DNA of 64,000 bases from Bacteroides sp. (GTDB taxonomy: Bacteria > Bacteroidota > Bacteroidia > Bacteroidales > Bacteroidaceae), in NCBI GenBank assembly GCA_021201335.1, contig JAJQFD010000010.1, positions 1 through 64,000 on the forward strand. Reading direction: 5' to 3'. The translations under genes and the position numbers were made by a program. Positions 8,165-16,837 of the stretch are shown in pieces (the first letter of the stretch is position 1; each line of letters starts with the position of its first letter). Under the pieces are notes generated by a model, which ran no database searches, was not told the DNA's origin, and saw only the letters and a program-made list of their open reading frames with translations.

Positions 8165-8689
8165 TTACTCTTGTTGTTTCCTTCGCCTTCTTCTAACAGA
8201 TTCCACCGCTTCTTGAACCACAGGCTTATTATCAAACCTTTTGGTATAACTTGAATAATCCGGACGGCTTGGCTTGTATTCCGGATCTAGGAATAATGGA
8301 CTCGAAATAATATGATCAGCTGTGGAACGGTTGCAGCAGAAAACAATGTTTTCCACACTGGCTAGACGGGTCAATGCTTTTACGTCGGTATCATGTGGCT
8401 GTAAAGTCATCGGATCGGTAAAAAAGAACAGGTAATCTATTTCTCCATCTACCAAACGGGAACCCATTTGTTGGTCACCTCCCAAAGGCCCGGATTTCAA
8501 AATGGTAAAATCCCATTCTACATCCGGATGTTTTTCTTTTAATGCAGCCAGTATTAGTGTTCCGGTAGTACCGGTACAGTAAAATTTATGACCCATCAAA
8601 AGTTCAGAGTTCCAAATGACCCACTCAATCAGGTCTTTCTTCATTGCATCGTGTGCTATTAAACCTATTTTTCTGACTAAATCTTTCAT
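8165..8689 (-). CDS. mgsA: Methylglyoxal synthase
   Basis: A 174-residue cytoplasmic enzyme converting dihydroxyacetone phosphate to methylglyoxal and phosphate, a bypass of lower glycolysis used when sugar phosphates accumulate. Family motifs are intact: AHD (12-14), phosphate-binding GTTGT (40-44), SGPLGGDQQ (66-74) with the catalytic Asp, and DPMTLQPHDTDVKAL with His99. The C-terminal tail beyond about 155 is basic (RRRRRKQ) and longer than in the E. coli enzyme. It is last in a leftward cluster with the GT2 and mtaB genes. Confidence 0.95.
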   Translation of the reverse strand: MKDLVRKIGLIAHDAMKKDLIEWVIWNSELLMGHKFYCTGTTGTLILAALKEKHPDVEWDFTILKSGPLGGDQQMGSRLVDGEIDYLFFFTDPMTLQPHDTDVKALTRLASVENIVFCCNRSTADHIISSPLFLDPEYKPSRPDYSSYTKRFDNKPVVQEAVESVRRRRRKQQE

Positions 8690-8702
8690 TGTTATCCCTA
8701 TT

Positions 8703-9734
8703 TTAAACAGTAAATTGTGAAAAGCGCTTCTTTCCTTTCAGAAAGAATTGCACTAATATACTATAATTTACGCGTTCAGGAACGGAATCAACAATTGTTT
8801 TTTCCAGATTTTCTACCCGTGCTGCTGAAAAACCTTGTCGTATTCGCTCAAAATCATCCCATGCTTGCAGAACAGAATGAGCGTTTGAAGGCTGTCCTTT
8901 TAGGAGAAAAAAGAAAGCCGCTACATAATCGAGCCATCTTCGGATACGCATAGTTTTTGACAACTCATTGGCCGGAAGATTTTTGTATAACATGACAAGA
9001 TTATTACGAAAATTGAGAAATGTCTTACGCGGAGAGTCTTTTTTCAATGTTCCAGCACCTAAATGATAAACAACACTCTGAGGAATGCAAACGATATCCA
9101 ATCCTCTGGAACGAAACCGCCAGCAAAGATCAATCTCTTCCATGTGCGCAAAGAAACGACCATCCAATCCTCCTACTTCCCGGTATTCCAGCAGACGAAG
9201 AAATAAAGCCGCTCCGGTTGCCCAGAAAATGGGGATTATGGAGTTATACTGTCCTTCATCTTTTTCCACTTTACTGAATATACGTCCGCGGCAAAACGGA
9301 TAACCATATCTATCAATAAAACCACCGGATGCTCCGGCATATTCAAATGTGTCTTTATTTGTCAAGCTAAGAACTTTAGGTTGGCAGGCTGCGGCAATCG
9401 GATTCTCGTCCATGTAACGAATCATAGGCTCTAGCCAGTTTTCCGTTACTTCCACATCGGAGTTGAGTAATACGGCATATTCGGCATCAATCCGATGCAG
9501 GGCAATATTATAGCCATCGGCATAACCAAAGTTTTCTTCGAGAAGAATGAGACGGACAGAGGGGAAATTTTCACGAACCATGGCTACAGAGTTATCTGTA
9601 GATCCGTTATCCACCACATAAACAGTTACTTTGTCTGAGGAGGAATAGCGAATGACGGAAGGTAAATATGTTCGTAACATATTCACTCCGTTCCAATTCA
9701 AAATAACTACTGCTACTTTATCCATTTTTATCAA
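8703..9734 (-). CDS. Family 2 glycosyltransferase (rhamnosyltransferase-like)
   Basis: A 343-residue GT-A-fold transferase. Nucleotide-sugar and metal motifs are VDNGSTD (41-47) and NSDVEV (91-96), with HMEEIDLCWR further on, typical of the WcaE/rhamnosyl-type GT2 group that builds cell-surface polysaccharides. There is no membrane span. Start may be Met-4 (MDKVAVVILNWNG) rather than Met-1. It sits 2 bp from mtaB and 13 bp from mgsA, so the three are probably one transcript; no functional link between them is obvious. Confidence 0.85.
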   Translation of the reverse strand: MIKMDKVAVVILNWNGVNMLRTYLPSVIRYSSSDKVTVYVVDNGSTDNSVAMVRENFPSVRLILLEENFGYADGYNIALHRIDAEYAVLLNSDVEVTENWLEPMIRYMDENPIAAACQPKVLSLTNKDTFEYAGASGGFIDRYGYPFCRGRIFSKVEKDEGQYNSIIPIFWATGAALFLRLLEYREVGGLDGRFFAHMEEIDLCWRFRSRGLDIVCIPQSVVYHLGAGTLKKDSPRKTFLNFRNNLVMLYKNLPANELSKTMRIRRWLDYVAAFFFLLKGQPSNAHSVLQAWDDFERIRQGFSAARVENLEKTIVDSVPERVNYSILVQFFLKGKKRFSQFTV

Positions 9735-9736
9735 GT

Positions 9737-11056
9737 CTACACAAGAATGGTAGCCCGAAGCGCCGTCTGCTCTTCATTAAATCCCCTTAAGCGAAGAGTT
9801 ACCACTTTGTTATCAAGTGCTTTATCATTATCAATCTCTACTCGAATGTAGTTTTCTGTAAAACCATGCATTGGCATACCTGCTTTCGGCTTTTCCATCA
9901 AGGCTCTCACTGTATCTCCAATATAACGCTGATAAAAGCTTTTTGTTTTCGAGGCAGAGAGATTTAACAGTTTTTGACTCCTTTGTCGCTTTTCTTCGGG
10001 AGATACCTGGTGCTCAATTTTCAGTGCGTGCGTTCCAGGACGTTCCGAATAACTGAACACATGAAGCTGGGTTATATCCAAAGAAGCGATAAACTGATAA
10101 GCCTCTTCAAAATACACTTCTGTTTCTCCGCGTGTACCCACAATTACGTCTACGCCAATAAACGCATGTGGCATTATTTCTTTTATCTTATTGATTTTAG
10201 AAGCAAATAAAGCAGTATCATAACGGCGACGCATCAACTTTAAAACAGCATCGCTCCCACTCTGCAAAGGGATATGAAAGTGAGGCATAAAACGTTTGGA
10301 TGAGGCCACAAATTCTATGATCTCATCCGTCAACAAGTTGGGTTCGATAGAGGAGATACGATATCGTTCAATTCCTTCCACTTCGTCCAGAGCTTTGATA
10401 AGGTCGATAAAAGTCTCTCCGGTCGACCAGCCAAAATCTCCGATATTAACCCCGGTCAGTACAATCTCTTTTCCTCCGTCTGCAGCGGCTTGGCGGGCTT
10501 GTTCAACCAACGACTTTATTGTGCCATTCCGACTTCTACCCCGGGCTAAAGGGATGGTACAGTATGAACAATAATAATCGCAACCATCCTGAACTTTCAG
10601 GAAATAACGTGTACGATCACCCCTGGAACAGGAAGGTATAAATGAAGTAATATCTTTGGTTGCCGTTGTAAATGCCTCTCCGACTTTACCCTTCTTCAGA
10701 TTACCAAGATATTGAAACAGATCTTTCTTTTGCTCAGCTCCAAGCACCACATCCACTCCTTCTATATGAACAATCTGATCCGGTTTCAGCTGAGCATAAC
10801 AACCTGTAACTACTACAAATGCTCCGGGATGCTGCTTTACCAGCCGATGAATAGCTTGGCGACATTTTTTATCAGCCATTTCTGTTACCGAACAAGTATT
10901 GATAACACAGATATCTGCTTTTTCTCCTTTGCGGGCAGTACGTACGCCAGCCTGGGCTAGCATTTTACCAATGGTAGAAGTTTCTGAAAAGTTAAGTTTA
11001 CACCCCAGGGTATAATATATAGCGGTTTTATCTTGAAATACGGTAGTATCTATCAT
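9737..11056 (-). CDS. mtaB: tRNA t6A37 methylthiotransferase MtaB
   Basis: A 439-residue radical-SAM methylthiotransferase that converts t6A37 to ms2t6A37 in tRNAs decoding ANN codons. The N-terminal UPF0004 domain has the three cluster cysteines (Cys19, Cys55 in VINTC, Cys86 in TGCY), the radical-SAM motif is CDYYCSYC (Cys159, 163, 166), and a C-terminal TRAM-like domain follows. Length fits MtaB rather than MiaB or RimO. It is the first gene of the leftward cluster, with a -7 box TACCTTTG on the minus strand at 11091-11098. Confidence 0.93.
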   Translation of the reverse strand: MIDTTVFQDKTAIYYTLGCKLNFSETSTIGKMLAQAGVRTARKGEKADICVINTCSVTEMADKKCRQAIHRLVKQHPGAFVVVTGCYAQLKPDQIVHIEGVDVVLGAEQKKDLFQYLGNLKKGKVGEAFTTATKDITSFIPSCSRGDRTRYFLKVQDGCDYYCSYCTIPLARGRSRNGTIKSLVEQARQAAADGGKEIVLTGVNIGDFGWSTGETFIDLIKALDEVEGIERYRISSIEPNLLTDEIIEFVASSKRFMPHFHIPLQSGSDAVLKLMRRRYDTALFASKINKIKEIMPHAFIGVDVIVGTRGETEVYFEEAYQFIASLDITQLHVFSYSERPGTHALKIEHQVSPEEKRQRSQKLLNLSASKTKSFYQRYIGDTVRALMEKPKAGMPMHGFTENYIRVEIDNDKALDNKVVTLRLRGFNEEQTALRATILV

Positions 11057-11090
11057 AAATCATCTCACTCAAATTCCTCACAAAGGTACG

Positions 11091-11098
11091 CATTCTAT
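11091..11098 (-). promoter_or_regulatory. -7 element for the mtaB cluster
   Basis: TACCTTTG on the minus strand, about 35 bp before the mtaB ATG; matches TAnnTTTG. Confidence 0.55.
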
Positions 11099-11152
11099 GA
11101 TTAAAAGTTGTTATTCATTAAGTTAAAGCTTTTTCTTGTAAGTTCAAATACC

Positions 11153-11160
11153 TATATTTG
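11153..11160 (+). promoter_or_regulatory. -7 element for the acyl-CoA ligase leader
   Basis: TATATTTG on the plus strand; transcription would begin at about 11166, which is the first base pair of the nested hairpin at 11165-11253. Confidence 0.55.
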
Positions 11161-11164
11161 TATT

Positions 11165-11253
11165 TAGTAGCTAGTACTCAGGGGTTAGACCGGAAATATT
11201 CGGAACGAAGAAGCGGAAACGTCGTCCGGTTAACAATTGTTTATTAGCTACTA
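11165..11253 (+). promoter_or_regulatory. Structured 5' leader of the acyl-CoA ligase gene
   Basis: Two nested stems: outer TAGTAGCTA (11165-11173) with TAGCTACTA (11245-11253), perfect over 9 bp, and inner GTTAGACCGG (11184-11193) with CCGGTTAAC (11226-11234), nine pairs including a G-U wobble and one bulge. The terminal region is a GA-rich stretch. The outer stem starts at the predicted transcription start and ends 21 nt before the ATG. Could be an RNA-stability or regulatory element; it matches no riboswitch I know. Confidence 0.5.
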
Positions 11254-11274
11254 CCTATTTAACCAACAAGATAA

Positions 11275-12948
11275 ATGATAGAAGAAAATTTCATTAAACT
11301 ATATGAAAATAGTTTTCGGGAAAACTGGGATTTACCATGCTATACGAATTATGGAGAGGCGGAAAGTTATACGTATGGGGAAGTAGCCCGGGAGATAGCT
11401 CGACTTCACCTACTGTTTAAACATTGTAGTCTCCGGAGAGGTGATAAAATAGCTGTGATCGGAAAAAACAATGCAAAATGGTGTATCTCATATATGGCTA
11501 CTATCACCTATGGAGCCATAATAGTTCCTATCTTACAGGATTTCAATCCTAATGATGTCCATCATATCGTTAATCATTCTGAATCTGTATTTCTGTTTAC
11601 CAGCGATATTATCTGGGATAATCTGGAAGAAGAAAAAATGTCGGGATTGCGAGGCGTTTTCTCGTTGTCTGACTTCCGTTGCCTTCATCAGCGGGATGGA
11701 GAAACTTTACAGAAATGTATCAGAAACCTCGATATGGAAATGGACAAGGCTTATCCGAATGGTTTCAACAGAGAAGATGTAACTTACACCACCCTTTCAA
11801 ACGATAAAGTTATGTTACTCAACTATACTTCCGGCACCACTGGATTTACCAAAGGAGTAATGCTGACAGGAAACAACCTGGCAGGAAACGTTACTTTCGG
11901 TATTCGTACCCGATTGCTTATAAAAGGAGAAAAAGTACTTTCTTTCCTGCCACTGGCACATGCCTATGGATGTGCATTTGATTTTCTAACAGCCACGGCC
12001 GTAGGAGCACATGTCACCTTATTAGGTAAATTACCTTCTCCTAAAATCATCATGAAAGCATTTGAAGAAGTAAAACCCAACCTTATTATCACTGTACCAC
12101 TAGTTATTGAAAAGATCTATAAGAATGTGATTCAACCTCTTATTAACAAAAGAGGTATGCGATGGGCACTCAATATACCATTGCTGGATCACCAAATTTA
12201 TAACCAGATTCGTAAAAAACTGATCGACGCTCTAGGAGGAAGATTCAAGGAAGTGATCATTGGCGGTGCAGCTATAAACCCGGAAGTAGAAGAATTTTTT
12301 TATCGTATTAAGTTTCCATTTACAGTAGGCTATGGTATGACAGAGTGCGCACCGTTGATAAGTTATGCTCCCTGGACTGAATTTAAGCCGACTTCCTCAG
12401 GCAAGATCTTGGATATCAAGGAGGGTCGCATTTATAAAAGCAATCCGAAAGATGCTCTAGGAGAAATCCAGGTACGTGGAGAAAACGTCATGGCTGGCTA
12501 TTACAGGAATCCGGAAGCCACTGAAGAAGTATTTACTAAAGACGGTTGGTTGCGCACTGGTGACCTGGGAAGTATGGATGAGGATGGGAATGTTTTCATT
12601 AGGGGTCGGATTAAAACCATGATCCTCAGCTCTAGTGGGCAAAACATTTTTCCGGAAGAAATCGAAGCTAAACTCAATAATATGCCTTTTATTCAGGAAA
12701 GCCTTGTACTGGAACGCAGCAAAAAACTGGTTGCACTGGTTTATCCAGATTATGAAATGCTTGACTCATTAGGGTTAAACAATGATAGCACCCTGCAAAC
12801 AATCATGGACGAGAACCTAAAGAATCTGAATAACATGGTAGCAAATTATGAAAAGGTAAGTAAAATCCAGCTCTATCCTACTGAATTTGAAAAAACACCT
12901 AAACGGAGCATTAAGCGTTACCTATACGAACAAATTGCAGACAATTAA
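11275..12948 (+). CDS. Long-chain acyl-CoA ligase (AMP-binding family)
   Basis: A 557-residue member of the ANL adenylate-forming family, activating a fatty acid through an acyl-AMP to the CoA thioester. The P-loop-like motif YTSGTTGFTKG is at 184-194, GYGMTE lies near 353, and the hinge/ATP motif GWLRTGDLG is followed by GRIKTMILSSSGQNIFPEEIE. The C-terminal lysine region (KTPKRSIKRYLY) is present. It is cytoplasmic or membrane-peripheral, monocistronic, and preceded by a structured leader. Substrate chain length cannot be read from sequence. Confidence 0.9.
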   Translation: MIEENFIKLYENSFRENWDLPCYTNYGEAESYTYGEVAREIARLHLLFKHCSLRRGDKIAVIGKNNAKWCISYMATITYGAIIVPILQDFNPNDVHHIVNHSESVFLFTSDIIWDNLEEEKMSGLRGVFSLSDFRCLHQRDGETLQKCIRNLDMEMDKAYPNGFNREDVTYTTLSNDKVMLLNYTSGTTGFTKGVMLTGNNLAGNVTFGIRTRLLIKGEKVLSFLPLAHAYGCAFDFLTATAVGAHVTLLGKLPSPKIIMKAFEEVKPNLIITVPLVIEKIYKNVIQPLINKRGMRWALNIPLLDHQIYNQIRKKLIDALGGRFKEVIIGGAAINPEVEEFFYRIKFPFTVGYGMTECAPLISYAPWTEFKPTSSGKILDIKEGRIYKSNPKDALGEIQVRGENVMAGYYRNPEATEEVFTKDGWLRTGDLGSMDEDGNVFIRGRIKTMILSSSGQNIFPEEIEAKLNNMPFIQESLVLERSKKLVALVYPDYEMLDSLGLNNDSTLQTIMDENLKNLNNMVANYEKVSKIQLYPTEFEKTPKRSIKRYLYEQIADN

Positions 12949-12964
12949 AAGAAAAGCCTTTACC

Positions 12965-13933
12965 CTATCTATAATAATTCCACGATTTTACGCTGACGAT
13001 TGAAAAAAAAAGTATCCTATCTTTTTCACCCACAATCGAAATCTGTGTGGAGATTCTTTTCATCGAATCCACCCACCTTCTCATTACCATCCATACTTCC
13101 CTTTCGTTGCATTTATCGGAATGAACTAACATTTCTCCAATACAGCATAAACTTTCTTCCGTGGACCACAAGCAACTATATCCATTGTCAATGCTTTGCA
13201 TCGAGATATAAAATTCGAACTTGTTTTCAGTATCTTCGAATTTCCCATTTTTAGCATGAGATTCAAAGTCATCCAGCAATTGATAAAGTTCATCTTTTAT
13301 TTTTTGGATGTCATTCCTCCGAATGAGTTCTATATCTCTGAAATAACACACATCATTTACAAGCTTCGTAAAACTGGCCTCATCACAGATAAGACAGATA
13401 TGCCCGATCCTTCTGACCAACCTACCGTACCATTGGAGTTGTTCGAAAAATCTTGCAAAATTTTCCATATTCGCATAATACTGATACATTTCACTACGTA
13501 TAAAGTTATATCCCCATCTGAACAGAAAAAACTTTGAGATCTCATGATAAGCATAGTAAATAATTGCCGGAAGTGATGTAAATACAACTTCGTAACACGA
13601 ATCAGGTTGTTCACATATGGACTCTACTTTATTACGTACTTCTTCCCCCAATTCATATTCATATTCTAGGGTTTCGGCAAATTTTGGCATATTCATTCGC
13701 CAATACTTGGTTGAATTCTGATTGTGAAGAATACGATCAAGTGAAATATTAAACTCCAGGGCCAGTAAAGCCATTTCATCTATTGAAAAATAAACATCGT
13801 CTCGTAATCGTCGATAGGCAGACTCACGTTCGATGCATAAAATTTCAGCTATCCGAAAAGCCAACTCGGACTTTCGTGGAATCTTTTCTTTAAGAGCATG
13901 TAGAAAATTGTGCCTGAACTGATTACGATCCAT
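12965..13933 (-). CDS. Putative HTH-containing regulator, C-terminus uncertain
   Basis: A 322-residue protein. Residues about 10-70 look like a helix-turn-helix (KSELAFRIAEILCIERESAYRRLRDD, FSIDEMALLALEFNISLDRIL); the rest is helical with aromatic-rich segments and no known domain. The last residues follow a run of nine A (13003-13011, T on the coding strand). In another frame the tail reads NRQRKIVELL and stops at 12969, which looks more natural than SIVSVKSWNYYR, so an indel in the run is likely. It faces away from the decayed gene at 14121-14547, which it might once have controlled. Confidence 0.6.
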   Translation of the reverse strand: MDRNQFRHNFLHALKEKIPRKSELAFRIAEILCIERESAYRRLRDDVYFSIDEMALLALEFNISLDRILHNQNSTKYWRMNMPKFAETLEYEYELGEEVRNKVESICEQPDSCYEVVFTSLPAIIYYAYHEISKFFLFRWGYNFIRSEMYQYYANMENFARFFEQLQWYGRLVRRIGHICLICDEASFTKLVNDVCYFRDIELIRRNDIQKIKDELYQLLDDFESHAKNGKFEDTENKFEFYISMQSIDNGYSCLWSTEESLCCIGEMLVHSDKCNEREVWMVMRRWVDSMKRISTQISIVGEKDRILFFSIVSVKSWNYYR

Positions 13934-14120
13934 GATAGAAATTAGTAATATTTATTGCAAACATTTAAATTTAAAACTTTTTTTGATACATTCTTCGCCT
14001 TTTCTTGGTCCATATCTATTTTTTCATCTCCTTTTTCTCTGTTTCTAATTTTACTACATTTATGCATCTAGCAGAAACTACTATAAAATATGCCATAAAG
14101 AATATATTTGGACTTTTCTC

Positions 14121-14547
14121 TATGTTATTTCTTTGCTAATCTTAGGTAAAACAATTTATGACCTTTATCTGTATGGCTAGCGTGTACCACCAGAAGTAAG
14201 TGCCTATCCCAAAAATCCATGGCAAAACGCACCTGCTGGTAATTTCAGCATGGGAACTGGTATTGACACCCAATGTAGAGGTGTATTCCAGGTTACAGGG
14301 GAATATCATCTGATGACGGAAAACTGGCTATGGCTGGAGAACATGGATTGCTTTGGATTGCAACGGCTAATGCTAGATCAGGCTATGATTATAGCTGGCC
14401 CTTCACTATGAATATATATTTTGGGGTAGGTAAAGGAAACCGTTTTTTGGGGGGGGAAATTTTACCGTAAGATTTCCTGTACGATCTTCAGGCTATCAGA
14501 TACGTTGTGTAAGAGATGTCTCCGAGTTACACTGGGAAGGAAAATAA
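14121..14547 (+). pseudogene. Decayed surface-protein gene (FISUMP/fimbrillin-like C-terminus)
   Basis: Coding-like sequence in shifting frames: VPPEVSAYPKNPWQNAPAGNF, then SSDDGKLAMAGEHGLLWIATANARSG and YDYSWPFTMNIYFGVGKGN, ending FTVRFPVRSSGYQIRCVRD before TAA at 14545-14547. The SGYQIRCVRD end resembles Bacteroidetes surface proteins of the FISUMP or fimbrillin-like groups; this is tentative. Lesions are an in-frame TAG at 14178, an indel near 14290, and a frame change at a run of eight G (14451-14458). No start codon with a signal peptide is identifiable. The AT-rich sequence between 13934 and 14120 holds nothing else I can support. Confidence 0.6.
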
Positions 14548-14582
14548 TGGATTAAAATATTATATCTATGTTATATAAAATA

Positions 14583-14615
14583 AAGCGACCGTTTTCATCA
14601 TGAAAACGGTCGCTT
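14583..14615. terminator. Strong terminator hairpin after rplI
   Basis: A perfect 15-bp stem (14583-14597 with 14601-14615) and a 3-nt loop, with T-rich sequence on both sides. It serves the leftward ribosomal operon and any rightward transcription of the pseudogene. Confidence 0.85.
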
Positions 14616-14642
14616 ATTTTCTTATATATACAAAGTAAATAA

Positions 14643-15086
14643 TTACTCAGCAATAACTTCGAAAGGTATTTCTACACTTACTTCTTTATGCAATTTGATA
14701 ACAGCTTTGTAAGAACCTACTTCTTTCACTGCATCTTTTACCACAATTAGTTTTCTGTCAATATTAAAACCTTTCTTGTTCAGTTCGTCAGCAATCTGAA
14801 TATTACCTACAGAACCGAAGATAGTACCGGTTGAGCTAACTTTAGTGCCGATAGTTAATGTAACACCTTCTAGTTTAGCAGCGATGTCTTCAGCATCTTT
14901 TTTAATCTTCTCCAGTTTATGAGCACGTTGTTTCAATTCTTCAGCCAACATTTTCTTTGCAGAAGGAGAAGCGATAACTGCTTTTCCTGTAGGGATCAGA
15001 TAGTTACGGCCATAACCAGACTTCACGGTTACAATGTCGTTTTTATAACCTAAGTTTACTACGTCTTCTTTTAATATAATTTCCAT
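14643..15086 (-). CDS. rplI: 50S ribosomal protein L9
   Basis: A 147-residue protein with the L9 N-terminal domain ([36 protein letters not shown]), the long connecting helix (about 40-80) and the C-terminal RNA-binding domain. It binds 23S rRNA at the L1 stalk base. Last gene of the leftward rpsF-rpsR-rplI operon, 18 bp after rpsR, ended by the hairpin at 14583-14615. Confidence 0.97.
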   Translation of the reverse strand: MEIILKEDVVNLGYKNDIVTVKSGYGRNYLIPTGKAVIASPSAKKMLAEELKQRAHKLEKIKKDAEDIAAKLEGVTLTIGTKVSSTGTIFGSVGNIQIADELNKKGFNIDRKLIVVKDAVKEVGSYKAVIKLHKEVSVEIPFEVIAE

Positions 15087-15104
15087 AAAAATACTCTCCT
15101 TCTT

Positions 15105-15377
15105 TTATTTCATCATGTCAGTTACAAATGGAAGCAACGCTAAGTGGCGTGCTCTCTTAACTGCCTGAGCAATTCTGCGTTGGAACTTCAATGAAGTACC
15201 GGTAATACGACGAGGAAGGATCTTTCCTTGTTCGTTCAGGAATTTCTTCAGGAACTCAGGATCTTTGTAGTCGATATATTTAATACCATTCTTTTTGAAA
15301 CGGCAATACTTTTTCTTTTTAACGTCTACAGAAGGTGGAGTTAAATATCTGATTTCTGATTGATTTTGCTGTGCCAT
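15105..15377 (-). CDS. rpsR: 30S ribosomal protein S18
   Basis: A 90-residue basic protein with the S18 core: [50 protein letters not shown]. It forms a heterodimer with S6 on the 30S platform. It lies between rpsF (2 bp away) and rplI, the usual order in Bacteroidetes. Confidence 0.97.
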   Translation of the reverse strand: MAQQNQSEIRYLTPPSVDVKKKKYCRFKKNGIKYIDYKDPEFLKKFLNEQGKILPRRITGTSLKFQRRIAQAVKRARHLALLPFVTDMMK

Positions 15378-15379
15378 GA

Positions 15380-15724
15380 TTAGTTCTCCTTTTTAGTTGA
15401 TTTCATACTTCTTCTCTTAGCTGCATATTCAGCTGCATACTTATCCATTCTGAAAGTCAGGAAACGGATCACACGTTCGTCACGACGGTACTGAAGCTCT
15501 AGCTTAGCAATTACTTCAGGAGTTGCGTTAAATTCAATCAGGTTGTAAAAGCCGGTTGATTTCTTCTGGATTGGATAAGCCAGTTTCTTCAATCCCCAGT
15601 TCTCTTCATTAATAATCTCAGCACCTTCGTTTGTCAGGATGCCTTTGAATTTTTCTACCGCTTCCTTCATCTGTACATCAGACAAAACGGGAGTCAAAAT
15701 GAAAACGGTTTCGTATTGATTCAT
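15380..15724 (-). CDS. rpsF: 30S ribosomal protein S6
   Basis: A 114-residue protein beginning [16 protein letters not shown] with the ferredoxin-like S6 fold ([38 protein letters not shown]) and a charged C-terminal tail. First gene of the operon; the minus-strand -7 box TACCTTTG is at 15772-15779, giving a short leader of roughly 45 nt. Confidence 0.97.
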   Translation of the reverse strand: MNQYETVFILTPVLSDVQMKEAVEKFKGILTNEGAEIINEENWGLKKLAYPIQKKSTGFYNLIEFNATPEVIAKLELQYRRDERVIRFLTFRMDKYAAEYAAKRRSMKSTKKEN

Positions 15725-15771
15725 ACTCGTTTAATGAATTAATAAATAATTTTGTTTTTAAAAATGCGGGG

Positions 15772-15779
15772 CAAAGGTA
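15772..15779 (-). promoter_or_regulatory. -7 element of the rpsF operon
   Basis: TACCTTTG on the minus strand matches TAnnTTTG, 48 bp before the rpsF start. Confidence 0.6.
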
Positions 15780-15810
15780 GGGATTTTCTTTAAAACAAGC
15801 AATTAACTTC

Positions 15811-15976
15811 TTAAGTTTTTGAGTTCTTGAGCTGATAAGTTGTATGTTTATGGGTTAACAACTATCCTTTTTCAAAAAAAACCGCTGAGAACTTACAAAC
15901 CTTACAACCTCCAAACTTAAAATCACATTTCTTCACAAACTTAAAAACTTATCAACTTATGAACTCAAAAACTTAA
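15811..15976. repeat. Long imperfect inverted repeat between rpsF and the MarR gene
   Basis: TTAAGTTTTTGAGTTC (15811-15826) is the exact reverse complement of GAACTCAAAAACTTAA (15961-15976). Inside, TGATAAGTT on the left pairs with AACTTATCA on the right, and the right arm holds several variants of AACTTA. The whole is AT-rich and contains no gene. Confidence 0.7.
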
Positions 15977-15978
15977 AT

Positions 15979-16003
15979 TATCTTTGCTCAGTTGTTTAAA
16001 CAA
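15979..16003 (+). promoter_or_regulatory. MarR promoter with palindromic operator
   Basis: A -7 box TATCTTTG (15979-15986) is followed by the perfect 12-bp palindrome TTGTTTAAACAA (15992-16003), placed at the transcription start and 7 bp before the ATG at 16010. Placement and symmetry fit autorepression by the MarR-family product; binding is inferred. Confidence 0.6.
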
Positions 16004-16009
16004 TTATTT

Positions 16010-16456
16010 ATGATCGAACAGTTTAATTTTGATATCAAGCTTATTTTTGCCATACTAAATGGGAAGGTTTCAGCCGCTATAAACCGTAAACTATATCGGA
16101 ATTTCCGTCACGCAGGATTAGAGATCAGCCCCGAGCAATGGACAGTACTTCTATTCTTGTGGGAGAAAGACGGTGTCACCCAACAAGAGTTGTGCAATGC
16201 AACCTTTAAAGACAAACCAAGCATGACCCGGTTGATTGATAACATGGAACGGCAACATCTGGTGGTTCGGATTTCCGATAAGAATGACCGCCGTACCAAC
16301 CTCATTCATCTCACCAAAACCGGTAAAGAAATAGAAGAACAGGCGCGTAGAGTTTCCACCCAGACCCTGAAAGAAGCATTACAGGGAGTCACCCTGGAAG
16401 AACTGGAAGTAAGTCAAGAAGTTTTACGCAAAATATTTAATAACATGAAAGAGTGA
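16010..16456 (+). CDS. MarR-family transcriptional regulator
   Basis: About 148 residues from ATG 16010 (MIEQFNFDIKLIF); a TTG at 15992 in the same frame would fall inside the operator and is less likely. The winged helix is clear: QWTVLLFLWEKDGVTQQELCNATFKDKPSMTRLIDNMERQHLVVRISDKNDRRTNLIHLTKTG, with the DxRx wing motif (DKNDRR). It works as a dimer that usually represses genes next to it; the likely target besides itself is the 58-residue membrane protein downstream. Confidence 0.9.
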   Translation: MIEQFNFDIKLIFAILNGKVSAAINRKLYRNFRHAGLEISPEQWTVLLFLWEKDGVTQQELCNATFKDKPSMTRLIDNMERQHLVVRISDKNDRRTNLIHLTKTGKEIEEQARRVSTQTLKEALQGVTLEELEVSQEVLRKIFNNMKE

Positions 16457-16569
16457 AAGGTAATTTCTTATTTCTTTAACCCTTTTTTTGCATAAATATT
16501 TCTTCTATTAAAGAATTATCCCTTAATTTGTGGCTAGGAATATTATAATCTAATAAAATACACACAAAA

Positions 16570-16746
16570 ATGAAAGTCTTATTGAAAAACTTGGGATTGT
16601 TGATGATCATAGCAGGCGCAATCATTTTATTGGCATGCGCTATTACAGGGAACGTCAATAACAACGCTATTTTAGGAACATCTGCTGCATTGGTTGTTAT
16701 TGGATTGGTTGCTTACATTATTCTCAATAAGAAAATTGTAGATTAA
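16570..16746 (+). CDS. Small two-span membrane protein (58 aa)
   Basis: ATG at 16570 opens a 58-residue frame: a basic start (MKVLLKNLG), a hydrophobic span (LLMIIAGAIILLACAITG), an NVNNN turn, a second span (GTSAALVVIGLVAYIIL) and a basic end (NKKIVD). This is the pattern of a small inner-membrane hairpin protein. It lies 113 bp after the MarR gene and is closed by a strong terminator. No characterised family is recognised. Confidence 0.65.
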   Translation: MKVLLKNLGLLMIIAGAIILLACAITGNVNNNAILGTSAALVVIGLVAYIILNKKIVD

Positions 16747-16774
16747 CAATCTTCAACGGAAACAGAAACAGTAT

Positions 16775-16808
16775 AAGAAAGGCCTGAATAATCATTCAGG
16801 CCTTTCTT
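16775..16808 (+). terminator. Terminator after the small membrane protein
   Basis: A perfect 15-bp stem (16775-16789 with 16794-16808) and a 4-nt loop, A-rich before and T-rich after; it can also end the leftward esterase direction. Confidence 0.8.
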
Positions 16809-16837
16809 ATTTATATACATCAGGAAATGGAGTTTTT

